A stretch of DNA of 64,000 bases from Mobiluncus curtisii subsp. curtisii ATCC 35241 (GTDB lineage Bacteria; Actinomycetota; Actinomycetes; Actinomycetales; Actinomycetaceae). Below, in pieces: positions 16,876 through 25,006 of this stretch (the first letter of the stretch is position 1; each line of letters begins with the position of its first letter). The stretch spans positions 1,472,336 through 1,536,335 of the forward strand of contig NZ_GL385912.1 in NCBI RefSeq assembly GCF_000146285.1, in the 5' to 3' direction. Below the pieces are notes generated by a model. It was not told where the DNA came from. It worked only from the letters and a program-made list of their open reading frames with translations, and searched no databases. Both the position numbers and the translations under genes were made by a program.

Positions 16876-17289
16876 ATGAGTAGACTTAAATGCCCGTTTT
16901 GTGGTGGAGCGTTGAAGCGTAATGGTTGGACTAGTTCTGGGCGGCAGCGTTGTACTTTCCACGTGTACAACCAGGTAAAACGTTACACGACAATGAATCC
17001 TAGGCTCTTGGCGGGTAGGAAACTGTTGCGTGCGGGAACAGATTTGTTGCATGTAGAGGATGTGGATGCGTCACTATCCTGGCTGACAGAATTCAATGAC
17101 TGGTGTGTTAAATGGCAAGACTTCCTAGACGAGCAAACCATTGATGAACACGGAAACATTACGTTCACCCACGAAAAACTCATAAATGCGAGGAATTGCC
17201 TAATCCGGCTAATCAAGTCAGGAAACCTGTTCATCTACCTTGATCCCGGCCTTGTTGAATCATCCGATGGAGCGAGAAAAAGTAGCTAA
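16876..17289 (+). pseudogene. Internally deleted IS1249-type (IS256-related) transposase remnant
   Basis: The frame starts with a zinc-ribbon half (RLKCPFCGGALKRNGWTSSG) and then jumps to the C-terminal part of such transposases (NPRLLAGRKLLRAG, FNDWCVKWQDFL, THEKLINARNCL, GNLFIYLDP). The catalytic middle is missing and the terminal NNRIEG segment is absent. Family assignment is from memory of IS1249-type proteins. A near-identical 38-base piece recurs at 23121-23158. Nothing is seen between 17290 and 17394. Confidence 0.72.
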
Positions 17290-17394
17290 TGGTCGCAGGG
17301 GAGATTCTTGGTGAGATAAACAGGCAGTATGTTTCCTTGCCTGCATTATTCTTTACCGTGCCCAGGTGCCGCGCAACAGGCTCCCGTCTGTAGT

Positions 17395-18165
17395 TCAGAG
17401 TCGGAGCTTGCGGATACGGCGTGTGTATTCCTTGATAATGCGGTGGAACTCGGCATTTTTCTGCTTGAATTCTGGGTTGTCCCCTCGGCTCGGCTCCGTG
17501 CGCCAGCCTGCAATGTGTGCCGGGTAGCGCAGCTGTCCTTTGACGTTGGCTACGGACTTGAGCTCGTAGTTTGGATCCACTTTCGACAGTTCCCGGTCAA
17601 GTTCATCGATGATGCTTATCCAGTTCGGCGGAAGATTCGAATGTGTTCGACGCGCCGTCCCGCGCTCCAAAGCGGCAGCTACACCCAGGGGAAAGCCATA
17701 GGCGTCGCACTCGACACCATCAATGGTCTGATGGTCTTCGAGGTTCAAGGGATTTTCCTTCAGCCGTTCTTTCAATGGTTTTGCTGAATGTGGTTCGGAA
17801 AGAAATCCGTAGCGGTCAACCCAGTCAATCAGTCGGTCACCGGGCCTTTCCCAAAGTCGCATACGAATCTCGATAAGTGAGCGCATTCGGTAAACGAAGT
17901 GACGTGGGCACAGGCAGGTTCTTGAAACATGCGTCGCTTCGTCGATATCGTCGGCAAAATAATCAGTCGTGGTCACGTCATAGAACATGGTAGCTTCCTC
18001 GGTGCAAGGCTTAACCAAGTTCCATTCACACCGCCTGGAGCCACCCTTGCGCTCCATTTTTTCAATGGGCGGAAAATAGACGTCATCATCATGGATCTTA
18101 TCTTCAACGAAGATAAGATCCATCTCTTCTTCAATCATTTTCGGTTTCAACGTAGCCGTTGTCAT
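17395..18165 (-). CDS. Hypothetical protein, 256 residues
   Basis: I do not recognise this family. The protein is soluble by appearance, with no signal peptide or membrane helix. The N-terminus is acidic. Residues 40-90 contain four Cys and a His (RRCEWNLVKPCTEE and RTCLCPRHFVYRM), which could form a metal site. The C-terminal 60 residues are basic (YTRRIRKLRL), consistent with nucleic-acid contact. It follows the 451-residue gene by 27 bases on the same strand and is probably co-expressed with it. Both lie between two copies of transposase debris in the island. Confidence 0.7.
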   Translation of the reverse strand: MTTATLKPKMIEEEMDLIFVEDKIHDDDVYFPPIEKMERKGGSRRCEWNLVKPCTEEATMFYDVTTTDYFADDIDEATHVSRTCLCPRHFVYRMRSLIEIRMRLWERPGDRLIDWVDRYGFLSEPHSAKPLKERLKENPLNLEDHQTIDGVECDAYGFPLGVAAALERGTARRTHSNLPPNWISIIDELDRELSKVDPNYELKSVANVKGQLRYPAHIAGWRTEPSRGDNPEFKQKNAEFHRIIKEYTRRIRKLRL

Positions 18166-18192
18166 TGTTCTCTCCTTACCTGTAGCAGCCCA

Positions 18193-19548
18193 TTATTCGA
18201 AATCCACAATATGCATACCGAGACTTGACTGGTTGTCCCGCATGTAATCCAGAAGGTCGATGGTGTTTCGGGCCTCAGTCTCGGCGATGTCATCGGAAAT
18301 ATCTATGTCCGGCATTCGCCATTCGCCCCAGCGCATATCGAAAGCACGCTGTAATCGCGCTTCACCTTGGAAGTAACGTATGTCTTCTACGATGATTTCC
18401 GCTTCATTGATGTCAAGATTGTTTTCAATCTTCAGTACGGCTTTTTTGGAGGGGATAAGCATCCCTGTTTGCGTTTCTTTGGGCTTTACAAGGTAAAACA
18501 CGCCAGCTGAATCCGAATTTGCGGAACCGAAGTAATGCTTGAGTTCCGGATAATTTAGACCGATTCGGGAATAAATCCTCGCCAGGCTGCCATCTTCTAA
18601 CCGCATTGCCAGGAATGTGCGGAACGGCATCGTGGGCTCAATTCCTTGAATCCCGTTTCCCTCGTAGCCTGCCATCCGCATCCGGACACGCTTAAAGTGA
18701 TTCAGACGCATTGGTTCGACATCAAGGTGTTCGCATACGCGGGTATAGAAGTAGGGCCTTGCTATAGAATGCGCCACATCGCCTTCAGCGGGGGCATTGA
18801 GCAAGGGGTAAACCTCGAATTCCACTTGAGAGTCCGGAATGTCATTCAGAAAAGCAGCAATTTCCTGCGCGTTATGAAAATCCTCCACATTTGATTTGAA
18901 CGTCCAGCTATCATCGATACCGTTTTCCGTCCGTTCGCATTGCTGCATGGGAAACGGCAGGTTCGCCCATGGTGCGGCCTTATAGTCTTCCTCCCAAACC
19001 TCCTCGCGACGCTCATGCGCATCCGCTTCAACCAGATTTATCCAAATCATTTCAAGTGGGCCAATGTATTGATCCTCGCCATCAGGGTTGTGTGCCAGAC
19101 TGTCCGGATTCCAATACTCTACGGCTTCGCCGTCCTGCCGAACCTTGGCCAAAATGCATCCCGCTTTGAGCGCAACAATGGAAACTGTTATGTGCCCATC
19201 AACATACGGGTCAACCCTCATGGTGGCAACAAACTCGGCGAACGCATCAGGTTCCGAATGTGGAGTTTGTGCCACAAAGTCGGATGCCTTCAGTTTTCCG
19301 TGCGACTGCGTCAGGTTAGGGTCACCGCCACAGAACTCTATGAGTTCGGCAAAACTCTTTCCTGCGCACATGGCGTCGTAATCCGCCTGGCTGGCGGCGG
19401 TAGTCAGGTCAGCCAAGGAAACCGTGTCCTGCTGTGAATCCAAATCAAAGGGCGGGGCCACCTCCGGCTTGTTGTCCAGATTGACCTTGCCTGCCTTTGA
19501 TTTACAGGTTTTTCGTTGTCCTGTCTTATTCTTGTCTTCATCGCTCAT
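18193..19548 (-). CDS. Hypothetical protein, 451 residues
   Basis: Family not recognised. The first 30 residues are Lys-rich and polar (DKNKTGQRKTCKSKAGK); the rest is acidic, rich in Asp, Glu and Trp, with no signal peptide or membrane helix. Segments such as EYWNPDSLAHNPDGEDQYIG and the regular alternation of hydrophobic residues suggest beta-rich domains. The ATG is preceded by GGAGG (GGAATATGGAGGTAAGCAATC). First gene of a pair with the 256-residue protein. The long size and good coding character argue for a real gene; island location suggests a mobile or defence-related role, but this is inference only. Confidence 0.72.
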   Translation of the reverse strand: MSDEDKNKTGQRKTCKSKAGKVNLDNKPEVAPPFDLDSQQDTVSLADLTTAASQADYDAMCAGKSFAELIEFCGGDPNLTQSHGKLKASDFVAQTPHSEPDAFAEFVATMRVDPYVDGHITVSIVALKAGCILAKVRQDGEAVEYWNPDSLAHNPDGEDQYIGPLEMIWINLVEADAHERREEVWEEDYKAAPWANLPFPMQQCERTENGIDDSWTFKSNVEDFHNAQEIAAFLNDIPDSQVEFEVYPLLNAPAEGDVAHSIARPYFYTRVCEHLDVEPMRLNHFKRVRMRMAGYEGNGIQGIEPTMPFRTFLAMRLEDGSLARIYSRIGLNYPELKHYFGSANSDSAGVFYLVKPKETQTGMLIPSKKAVLKIENNLDINEAEIIVEDIRYFQGEARLQRAFDMRWGEWRMPDIDISDDIAETEARNTIDLLDYMRDNQSSLGMHIVDFE

Positions 19549-19754
19549 GATTGCTTACCTCCATATTCCTGTGCATAATCGCGTCGATTTGCTCTTCATC
19601 TAAGCGACCTAGCTGCGCCCGTATTGATGCCCAAATGAACGGAAATCACACCGTCGTAGTCTTCCCCTTTCGCTTGTGCCGTTCTTTAGTCAGCAAATGT
19701 CCCCACTGCAGTGCTGAATTCTTTGGCTCGAACCACTACCTCGTGGGTTTCCTC

Positions 19755-20048
19755 TCAGTAGGAGTTTTCACGCAGGGCAAGTGCCAGGATTTTGCCGCGC
19801 CGACGCCACTCCGGGGTCAAAGCCGACATGTCATCATCGATGAACAATGCCAGGCGTTCAAAACCCCCAGCCGTCAGGGGGCGTCCTCGAAACGGCTTTA
19901 TCCCCCGACGCAAACGTTGACGCTCCACATCATCCACCACCCAAGAGCGCCCGACCTTTTGTGCCAGCAAGGTTCCTACCTCAGCCCGCAGGCGTACCGC
20001 TCGCGGGCTTATCCCCGCTAGAGACGCATACTCAGCAACAGACATCAT
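19755..20048 (-). CDS. Small helix-turn-helix DNA-binding protein (MerR/excisionase-like fold)
   Basis: About 97 residues from the ATG at 20048, preceded by GGAAGG. The N-terminal 45 residues (SVAEYASLAGISPRAVRLRAE then GRSWVVDD) form a winged helix-turn-helix like those in excisionases. The second half (FRGRPLTAGGFERLALFIDDD) resembles the region found after such domains in actinobacterial antitoxin-like proteins, usually longer, so the C-terminus may be truncated. It may regulate the operon it closes. The 206 bases before the next gene show no toxin gene. Confidence 0.65.
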   Translation of the reverse strand: MMSVAEYASLAGISPRAVRLRAEVGTLLAQKVGRSWVVDDVERQRLRRGIKPFRGRPLTAGGFERLALFIDDDMSALTPEWRRRGKILALALRENSY

Positions 20049-20096
20049 GTTATAATCCTTCCGATTCCGGTATAGTAATACCACGAACGCGCTTCT

Positions 20097-20963
20097 CTAT
20101 CCCCAATCTTCCGGGACCTTTGCGTCATCTGGCTCATCAACTATGTCGATGATTTCGATGTTGTCTGCGGGGTCTTTGGCTCCGTCGCAATCCAGGCCAA
20201 GCAGGGTTGGTTCATCGGGGACTTCGGGCATTTGGTAGTAATACTTATGGTAGTGGCCGTGGATGACCAGACGCGGGTGGGTGGCCGTCATGATGCGACC
20301 GAGCTTTTGGCGGTTCGCGGCCAGGGAACGCATGACCTCGAAGCTGGTCCATTCGGGTTTCCCCAGAGTGGCGAATGGATTGTGCTTGAGGGCAGGGCAA
20401 TCGTGCGCAACCAGCACATTGATGCCCTTCCACGCGCTGGCGCGTTCCACGTCCGTGTCCGTCAACGCCTCATCGAGCCACCAGTCCAGACCCGGGGTAC
20501 GCATATCTCGGTCTATTGAAGCCGCACCACCGACCATCAACCAACGCCGCCAATCCCGGCTTGCTTCTGGGAACTCCAGCAGCGAGCCGCGAGGCATGTA
20601 GGTTATGCGGTTCCAGGAGGGCAAAGGGCTGTCGAGTTTTTCATAGTCTTGGCTTTGTTTTTTGAGTACGGAGTGGTCATCATGGTTGCCGTCAATGAAA
20701 ACCATCTGCAGCCCGTTTTCGGCCAGAAGATCATTCATGGGGGTGAGGAAACCATCCGGAACATTGTCCCAGTTCGGGAAAAATCCCAGGTCGCCCACGT
20801 GCACCACCAGTTCGATGTTTTGGGTGGCGATGTGGTTCAGGGCGAACTCCATCCAGCCCACGTTGGCGTGCCAGTCCCCGCACACGGCCAGGCGTTTCAC
20901 CCCGGTCGCGACCACGCGCCGGTCCCCAGGGTATTCCAGTATTGCGTTCGTTGCCTTGCTCAC
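20097..20963 (-). CDS. Calcineurin-like metallophosphoesterase
   Basis: This 288-residue protein has the five metal-binding motifs in order: GDWHAN, GDLGFF, GNHDD, the His of VAHD and HGHYHKYY. It should be a two-metal phosphoesterase acting on a nucleotide, phosphoprotein or nucleic acid. The GTG start at 20963 follows AGGAGGG, three bases after the preceding gene, so translation is coupled. Its place in one operon with a HipA-like Ser/Thr kinase is notable: a kinase and a phosphatase could act on one target. The acidic C-terminal tail (IVDEPDDAKVPED) is unusual. Confidence 0.87.
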   Translation of the reverse strand: MSKATNAILEYPGDRRVVATGVKRLAVCGDWHANVGWMEFALNHIATQNIELVVHVGDLGFFPNWDNVPDGFLTPMNDLLAENGLQMVFIDGNHDDHSVLKKQSQDYEKLDSPLPSWNRITYMPRGSLLEFPEASRDWRRWLMVGGAASIDRDMRTPGLDWWLDEALTDTDVERASAWKGINVLVAHDCPALKHNPFATLGKPEWTSFEVMRSLAANRQKLGRIMTATHPRLVIHGHYHKYYYQMPEVPDEPTLLGLDCDGAKDPADNIEIIDIVDEPDDAKVPEDWG

Positions 20964-20966
20964 GGC

Positions 20967-21326
20967 TCAGCCCTCCTTACCGTAGTCATAGATGCTGCCG
21001 GTCTTGAAAGTCGGTAGGGTATGCCCCGACCAGACACCAGGATGTAGCACGCCAGAGCATTGGTCAGGACGCATTCCCGCCATCTCTGCCGCTTCCTCCA
21101 AGTGCTGACCAGCAAGCTCGACCATTTCCTCGACGATTTTCTGGGCCTCATCGCTGTCGAGACCATACGACTCGGCGCATCCAATGAGTATGTCAAGGTT
21201 GGATGCGCGTTCCCCGTTGGGCCCGTATTGGATTCTTCCTTCCGATTTTGCGAACACAAACTCTATGTCGCCAACCTGGACGGTTTCTCTGTCCCAGCCC
21301 TGCCGCGTAACTATGATTCTTTCCAT
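20967..21326 (-). CDS. Hypothetical protein, 119 residues, in the HipA-like operon
   Basis: Family not recognised. The ATG at 21326 overlaps the HipA gene by a few bases, with GGAGGGGG inside the end of that gene as ribosome-binding site. The protein starts with a short beta-rich part (RIIVTRQGWDRETVQVGDIEFVFA) followed by an acidic helical segment (EAQKIVEEMVELAGQHLEEAAEM). It lies between a kinase-like and a phosphoesterase gene, so it may be an adaptor, antitoxin or substrate; nothing in the sequence decides this. Confidence 0.65.
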   Translation of the reverse strand: MERIIVTRQGWDRETVQVGDIEFVFAKSEGRIQYGPNGERASNLDILIGCAESYGLDSDEAQKIVEEMVELAGQHLEEAAEMAGMRPDQCSGVLHPGVWSGHTLPTFKTGSIYDYGKEG

Positions 21327-21328
21327 CA

Positions 21329-22501
21329 CTACCCCCTCCTTTTGCTTTTCAAGTGCTTTGTAATCAATTCCAGTTGCTTGTTATCCGCCCCGATCTCAAG
21401 GCGTGCCGCATCAAAAGCCGCGCCTATTGTGTCGTTGACTTTTTCGACCCCCTGCTTGACCATGCTCCAGTCCGCGTCGGTCACCTCGGATACAGCTCTC
21501 CAGTCAGACATCTCTACCTCCTGAAAGTCCGATTGTCCACCCACCGACATGGAAAGGTTCGGCCCGTATTCCGGGTAGGCAGCCATGGAAATCAGATCGT
21601 AGGCCGGTGCCAAGTGATGTCCGTCCTTGTCAATCAAAAAGCCCCAATTTTTGGCGTGCGCATCCGTGTTACCTATCGCCGCAAAGAACGCCAGCCGCAG
21701 CCACGCCTCGACCTCACTCCCCGGGTCCAGGCGACGAATCGTCTGCATCAGCTCAGGGATGGCGATGTCGTACTTCAAGAAGCGGGCCTTCCCCAGGGCT
21801 TGTAGCAAATCCTCTTGATGCAGACGTGCGACCGTTCCGTCCGCGCCACGCACCCGGTCGTAGCGTTTCGCAACAAACGTGCGGGTGCCACCAAATTGTT
21901 CCAGGGACGTTTCGACAGCATCCAGGCCGACACGGCGTGCCGTCAGCGAGACAACATGTTCAACATAATCCAGGTTACGGGTCCGCTTGATGGGGGGCTT
22001 GAAGATGTGCGTGCTGGGCACATTCCACGCCGGAATATACCATCGCCCGTTGGCCCCCAAGGAGTAGGTTGTCTTCGGGAAGCTTCCCGACAGGCAGGCC
22101 GAGAAATAATCTGGACCACAAATCTTGTCACGAATTCTGCGCAGATGCTCACCAATGTTAGCCTTCGTGGCTATGCGTGGCTTCTGCCCCAGTTCCGGGT
22201 GGGTCTGCTTTCGGAAGAAAGAAAACGCCCCCGCAGTATCCTTACCGATTACCTCTAAGGCCCTATCAGCATAAAAGGTGGCATGAAACGCTAAGGCCAA
22301 AACCTTGTATTCGATGTTTTCCGGGGTAAGCCCCATGAACCAATTCATGGACCTACCCTGAATGTCCTTAATCTTGCCGTTACGCAAGGGAATCGAGGCA
22401 GACACAGGGAAAGCACCCTCCCAGTCCAACCATTCCTGCTTATACCGGAACTGGCCGCTCAGCCAGCCGACCTGACAGTCGCCAAAATACACGTTAGTCA
22501 T
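21329..22501 (-). CDS. HipA-family Ser/Thr kinase (toxin-like)
   Basis: This 390-residue protein carries the HipA plan. The N-subdomain is near residues 1-45 (VYFGDCQVGWLSGQF). A Gly-rich loop equivalent follows (CLSGSFPKTTYSLG, with WYIPAWNVPSTHIFKPP). Then come RYDR, HQEDLLQALG, the catalytic loop IGNTDAHAKNWGF and the metal-binding LAPAYDL. HipA kinases phosphorylate GltX or other targets and cause growth arrest unless held by a HipB repressor. No HipB-like helix-turn-helix gene is directly upstream. An acidic 71-residue protein is encoded there, 18 bases away, and an HTH protein is encoded last in the operon. Confidence 0.88.
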   Translation of the reverse strand: MTNVYFGDCQVGWLSGQFRYKQEWLDWEGAFPVSASIPLRNGKIKDIQGRSMNWFMGLTPENIEYKVLALAFHATFYADRALEVIGKDTAGAFSFFRKQTHPELGQKPRIATKANIGEHLRRIRDKICGPDYFSACLSGSFPKTTYSLGANGRWYIPAWNVPSTHIFKPPIKRTRNLDYVEHVVSLTARRVGLDAVETSLEQFGGTRTFVAKRYDRVRGADGTVARLHQEDLLQALGKARFLKYDIAIPELMQTIRRLDPGSEVEAWLRLAFFAAIGNTDAHAKNWGFLIDKDGHHLAPAYDLISMAAYPEYGPNLSMSVGGQSDFQEVEMSDWRAVSEVTDADWSMVKQGVEKVNDTIGAAFDAARLEIGADNKQLELITKHLKSKRRG

Positions 22502-22519
22502 GGTCCGTTCCTTTTCCTT

Positions 22520-22735
22520 TTAGGCATCCTCACGGTTGAATACCAACTCCAAGTATTCCTTTTCCCACGGAACAGGGGTATACCCCCACTCGTCGTAGTA
22601 GGCATCGTCACCTTTGAATGCGTAATCGAAGTACTCTTGCAAGTCAGCAAATTCCAATGCTTCAGGGCAAAATTTGAGAAGCTCTTCGCGGTAGTCGCTC
22701 AAAGGGTAAACATCGATTTCTTCTGTTTCACTCAT
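22520..22735 (-). CDS. Small acidic protein, 71 residues, heading the HipA-like operon
   Basis: The start at 22735 (MSETEEIDVYPLSDY) follows AAAGGA at a good distance; the longer upstream frame is basic and lies in a hairpin-rich leader, so it was rejected. The protein is very rich in Glu, Asp and Tyr, with one or two helices (ELLKFCPEALEFADLQEYFDYAF). It has no recognised domain. Size, charge and position directly before a HipA-like kinase suit an antitoxin or a DNA-mimic inhibitor, but this is inference. Confidence 0.65.
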   Translation of the reverse strand: MSETEEIDVYPLSDYREELLKFCPEALEFADLQEYFDYAFKGDDAYYDEWGYTPVPWEKEYLELVFNREDA

Positions 22736-22831
22736 TTCAGATTCCTTTCTGTGAGCTTTGAGTCGGGATCGTCCCGTCTCTGAACAACATCGTGTGGGGA
22801 TTTTCTGATGGTTTTTTTGGTCAATCATTTT

Positions 22832-22855
22832 CCCCACACCTATATACGTGTGGGG
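22832..22855. promoter_or_regulatory. 8-bp inverted repeat upstream of the HipA-like operon
   Basis: CCCCACAC (22832-22839) and GTGTGGGG (22848-22855) flank CTATATAC. It lies about 100 bases before the 71-residue gene, where an operator or leader hairpin could act. A smaller GGGA-TCG-TCCC repeat is closer to the gene. Confidence 0.45.
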
Positions 22856-22977
22856 GAGCATCCTTTTTCTCCGTTGATTTTTAAGTTTTCCCCGCGATTT
22901 CAAGGATTTGATGCCAAAAGTTTGTCCTGACATTTTTATACACCTTTCGCATTCCGTTTCATCTTTTTACGACTTCA

Positions 22978-22999
22978 AGGAGGCAATCGCCTCCTATTT
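22978..22999 (+). terminator. Hairpin followed by T-rich tract
   Basis: AGGAGGC (22978-22984), loop AATC, GCCTCCT (22989-22995), then ATTTTCTTTT. It has the form of a plus-strand intrinsic terminator, but no plus-strand gene precedes it, so it may be left over from an earlier arrangement. Confidence 0.5.
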
Positions 23000-23120
23000 T
23001 CTTTTGCGATTGCTATACTTTCCGTCGCTGGAACCACTATGACACCACCCCCAGGGGCGAAATTTTGAAAGTTTTATAGAGCTGCTCGAGAGTCATGCAG
23101 GTTTTCGGGCTAAAGGCCAT

Positions 23121-23240
23121 TTGAAGTGTAATGGTTGGACTAGTTCTGGGCGGTAGCGCTGGCGTTGCGGGGGTTGCGGGAGGTCTGATACTAGGCGTAT
23201 TGATAACTCGGCTAAAGAGTTGCAGGTTACTTGAACAGGT
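23121..23240 (+). pseudogene. Second IS1249-type transposase remnant (zinc-ribbon end)
   Basis: Read on the plus strand this gives KCNGWTSSGR, a stop, then RWRCGGCGRSDTRRIDNSAKELQ, the N-terminal zinc ribbon of the same transposase type as at 16876. Bases 23121-23158 match 16912-16949 with two differences. The rest of the transposase is missing. Bases 23241-23317 hold nothing recognisable. Confidence 0.7.
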
Positions 23241-23317
23241 GAATTACTATCGTTTTTCGGGATACTGGTAACCATGGCGCAAACTACTTGAAACGGGAGA
23301 ACGCACCGATAGTTTCA

Positions 23318-24937
23318 TTACTGGATGCGAATCGTCGAGCCTTGCCAATGGTCGATGAGCCAGCGGTCGTGACTGGCGATAATCAAGGTTCCTTTCCAGC
23401 TGCTCAGCGCATCTTCCAAGGCCTGCATACTGTCGAGGTCGAGGAAATTGGTCGGCTCGTCGATGATGAGGATGGTAGGGGTTGAGGCTAGGGCTAGGGC
23501 GATTTGTGAGCGGCGCTGGTTGCCCGCAGACAGTTCGGGGATTGGGGTTGTCCACATTGCGGGGTGCAGGATTCCTTTCCCGGCTTCGCCGATTCCCCCT
23601 CTCCAGACTTCGGTGGTGAATCCAAAATCACGGACTTTCGGTAAATGTTGGGGCACCAGGCTAATCGCTTTGTCGCGCGTGATGGTTCCGCTTGCCGAGG
23701 CGTCAGCAGGGGGTTGTCCAGAGCATATCCAGTTCAAGAGCGTGGATTTCCCCGACCCGTTAGCGCCGGTGACCAGCAGGTGTTCGCCATAAACGACATC
23801 GAAACTGATTGGCGCGAGGCGCTGTTCCACGCTTGCCTGCCTTGCAGATACCGCCACCCCGGTACGCTCGGCAGGCTGGGCAAACGCGAAGGACAATTCA
23901 TAGTTACGGGGTTTGCGTACTTCTCGCGCCGCTAAGGTGTCTAAGCGCTGGTCGTCGTTTCGTATCCGACGTGTGGCGGTCGCGGCGGCACGGTCGGCAA
24001 AATACTTCTTTGCTTTGCCTTCAGCGCTGGCAAGACGCACACCTCCGCGAGAGATTTTTCCTGCCGCCTGCCGATGCCTCCGCACTTTACGCGTTTCGGC
24101 TTGCTGGGCAGCGTGCAGTTCCACATACTTGGTGCGGGCACGGGCTTTTTCAGCCAGATAGTCGGAGTAACCCCCAGTGCAACGGTAAAGACCTGCGGTT
24201 TCGCCCACCCCTTCGGCCTTCGCCAAGGCATTGAACACCTCCACGTCCATATCGTAAATCACCGTGGCGGTGTCCTCTATGAAGGCCCGATCGTGGCTGG
24301 CCATCAGGACCGGACCGCCCCAGCTATTGACCGTTTGTGTCAGAAAACTGAGTGCCTGAGCGTCGAGATGGTTGGTAGGTTCGTCCAAAATCAATACTGC
24401 CGGTTTCAAGATGAGGGTCGCCGCTAATTGCAGGCGGCCGCGTTGACCGGGAGACAACCGGGACAGCTCCCGGTTCCGCCCCGACCTTGTGAAAGATATC
24501 AAACTGAGCCCGGCCAGCACTTCGGCTACCCGAGCATCGAGCGACCAAATATCAAAACTCGTCATCTGGGCCAGCAGCTGGTCATACTCTCGCTCCCACT
24601 CGCCAAGCGCGGCGCCCTCGCCGATTCGCACAGTTACCTCTGCGAACTGGCCAGCTATGGTCCGCAGTGGACACAGCGCGGCGTCGAGGTAGTCGCCGAC
24701 GCTACCATCAAACTGTTCGATGCTGGGAACCCGGAAGCTCTCCGATTCGGTTCCCTCGACTTTGCCCTGCTGTGCCGACAGGTCGCCCGAAGCGATACGC
24801 AGCAGTGTAGTTTTGCCACACCCGTTGGGTCCGACCAGGCAGGCGCGTTCACCGTCGCTGACGTGCAAAGTGACATCATTGAGCACCGGGACGGTCGCAT
24901 AGGAAAAAGAAATATTAACGAGGTTGATGGCAGGCAT
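23318..24937 (-). CDS. ABC-F family ATPase (probable ribosome-protection type)
   Basis: This 539-residue protein has two ABC domains and no membrane segments. Domain 1 has GPNGCGKTT, LSPGQRGRLQLA and LILDEPTNHLD; domain 2 has TGANGSGKST, LSAGNQRRSQIALAL and LIIDEPTNFLD. The ARE-type linker between them is basic and helical (AEKARARTKYVELHAAQQAETRKVRRHRQAAGK). ABC-F proteins bind the ribosomal E site; many remove macrolides, lincosamides or pleuromutilins, others are translation factors. The leader with a tiny open frame and a hidden ribosome-binding site argues for antibiotic-inducible expression. It borders the island and could be acquired. Confidence 0.9.
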   Translation of the reverse strand: MPAINLVNISFSYATVPVLNDVTLHVSDGERACLVGPNGCGKTTLLRIASGDLSAQQGKVEGTESESFRVPSIEQFDGSVGDYLDAALCPLRTIAGQFAEVTVRIGEGAALGEWEREYDQLLAQMTSFDIWSLDARVAEVLAGLSLISFTRSGRNRELSRLSPGQRGRLQLAATLILKPAVLILDEPTNHLDAQALSFLTQTVNSWGGPVLMASHDRAFIEDTATVIYDMDVEVFNALAKAEGVGETAGLYRCTGGYSDYLAEKARARTKYVELHAAQQAETRKVRRHRQAAGKISRGGVRLASAEGKAKKYFADRAAATATRRIRNDDQRLDTLAAREVRKPRNYELSFAFAQPAERTGVAVSARQASVEQRLAPISFDVVYGEHLLVTGANGSGKSTLLNWICSGQPPADASASGTITRDKAISLVPQHLPKVRDFGFTTEVWRGGIGEAGKGILHPAMWTTPIPELSAGNQRRSQIALALASTPTILIIDEPTNFLDLDSMQALEDALSSWKGTLIIASHDRWLIDHWQGSTIRIQ

Positions 24938-24938
24938 A

Positions 24939-24998
24939 GTAATCTCCAGGACGCAAGAATTAACGGGAAGCGTCTCAGCCAGGCTGAGTAGAGATTAC
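24939..24998 (-). promoter_or_regulatory. Ribosome-binding-site-sequestering leader stem of the ABC-F gene
   Basis: In the mRNA, GTAATCTC (24998-24991) can pair with GAGATTAC (24946-24939). The second arm contains part of the GGAG ribosome-binding site (24947-24944), six bases before the ABC-F ATG at 24937. A second hairpin, CTCAGCC/GGCTGAG, lies inside the loop. The first arm includes the stop codon of the upstream MTR open frame, so a ribosome parked there would free the binding site. Confidence 0.65.
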
Positions 24999-25006
24999 CT
25001 GGTCAT
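24995..25006 (-). CDS. Leader peptide MTR (three codons) upstream of the ABC-F gene
   Basis: ATG ACC AGG TAA is preceded by GAGGAG (25022-25017), a stronger ribosome-binding site than that of the ABC-F gene itself. The peptide would be Met-Thr-Arg. Very short leader frames that stall ribosomes in the presence of drug are known for erm and ABC-F genes. The stop codon overlaps the anti-ribosome-binding-site arm. Translation of this frame is inferred, not shown. Confidence 0.55.
   Translation of the reverse strand: MTR

Noticed and set aside
19549-19754. Possible toxin gene downstream of the small helix-turn-helix protein
   Set aside because: All frames are broken by stops within 35 codons; only the ribosome-binding site of the 451-residue gene is supported.
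22736-22933. Longer N-terminus for the 71-residue acidic protein (137 codons in all)
   Set aside because: The extension is highly basic, runs through a hairpin-rich region and lacks a ribosome-binding site, whereas AAAGGA precedes the ATG at 22735.
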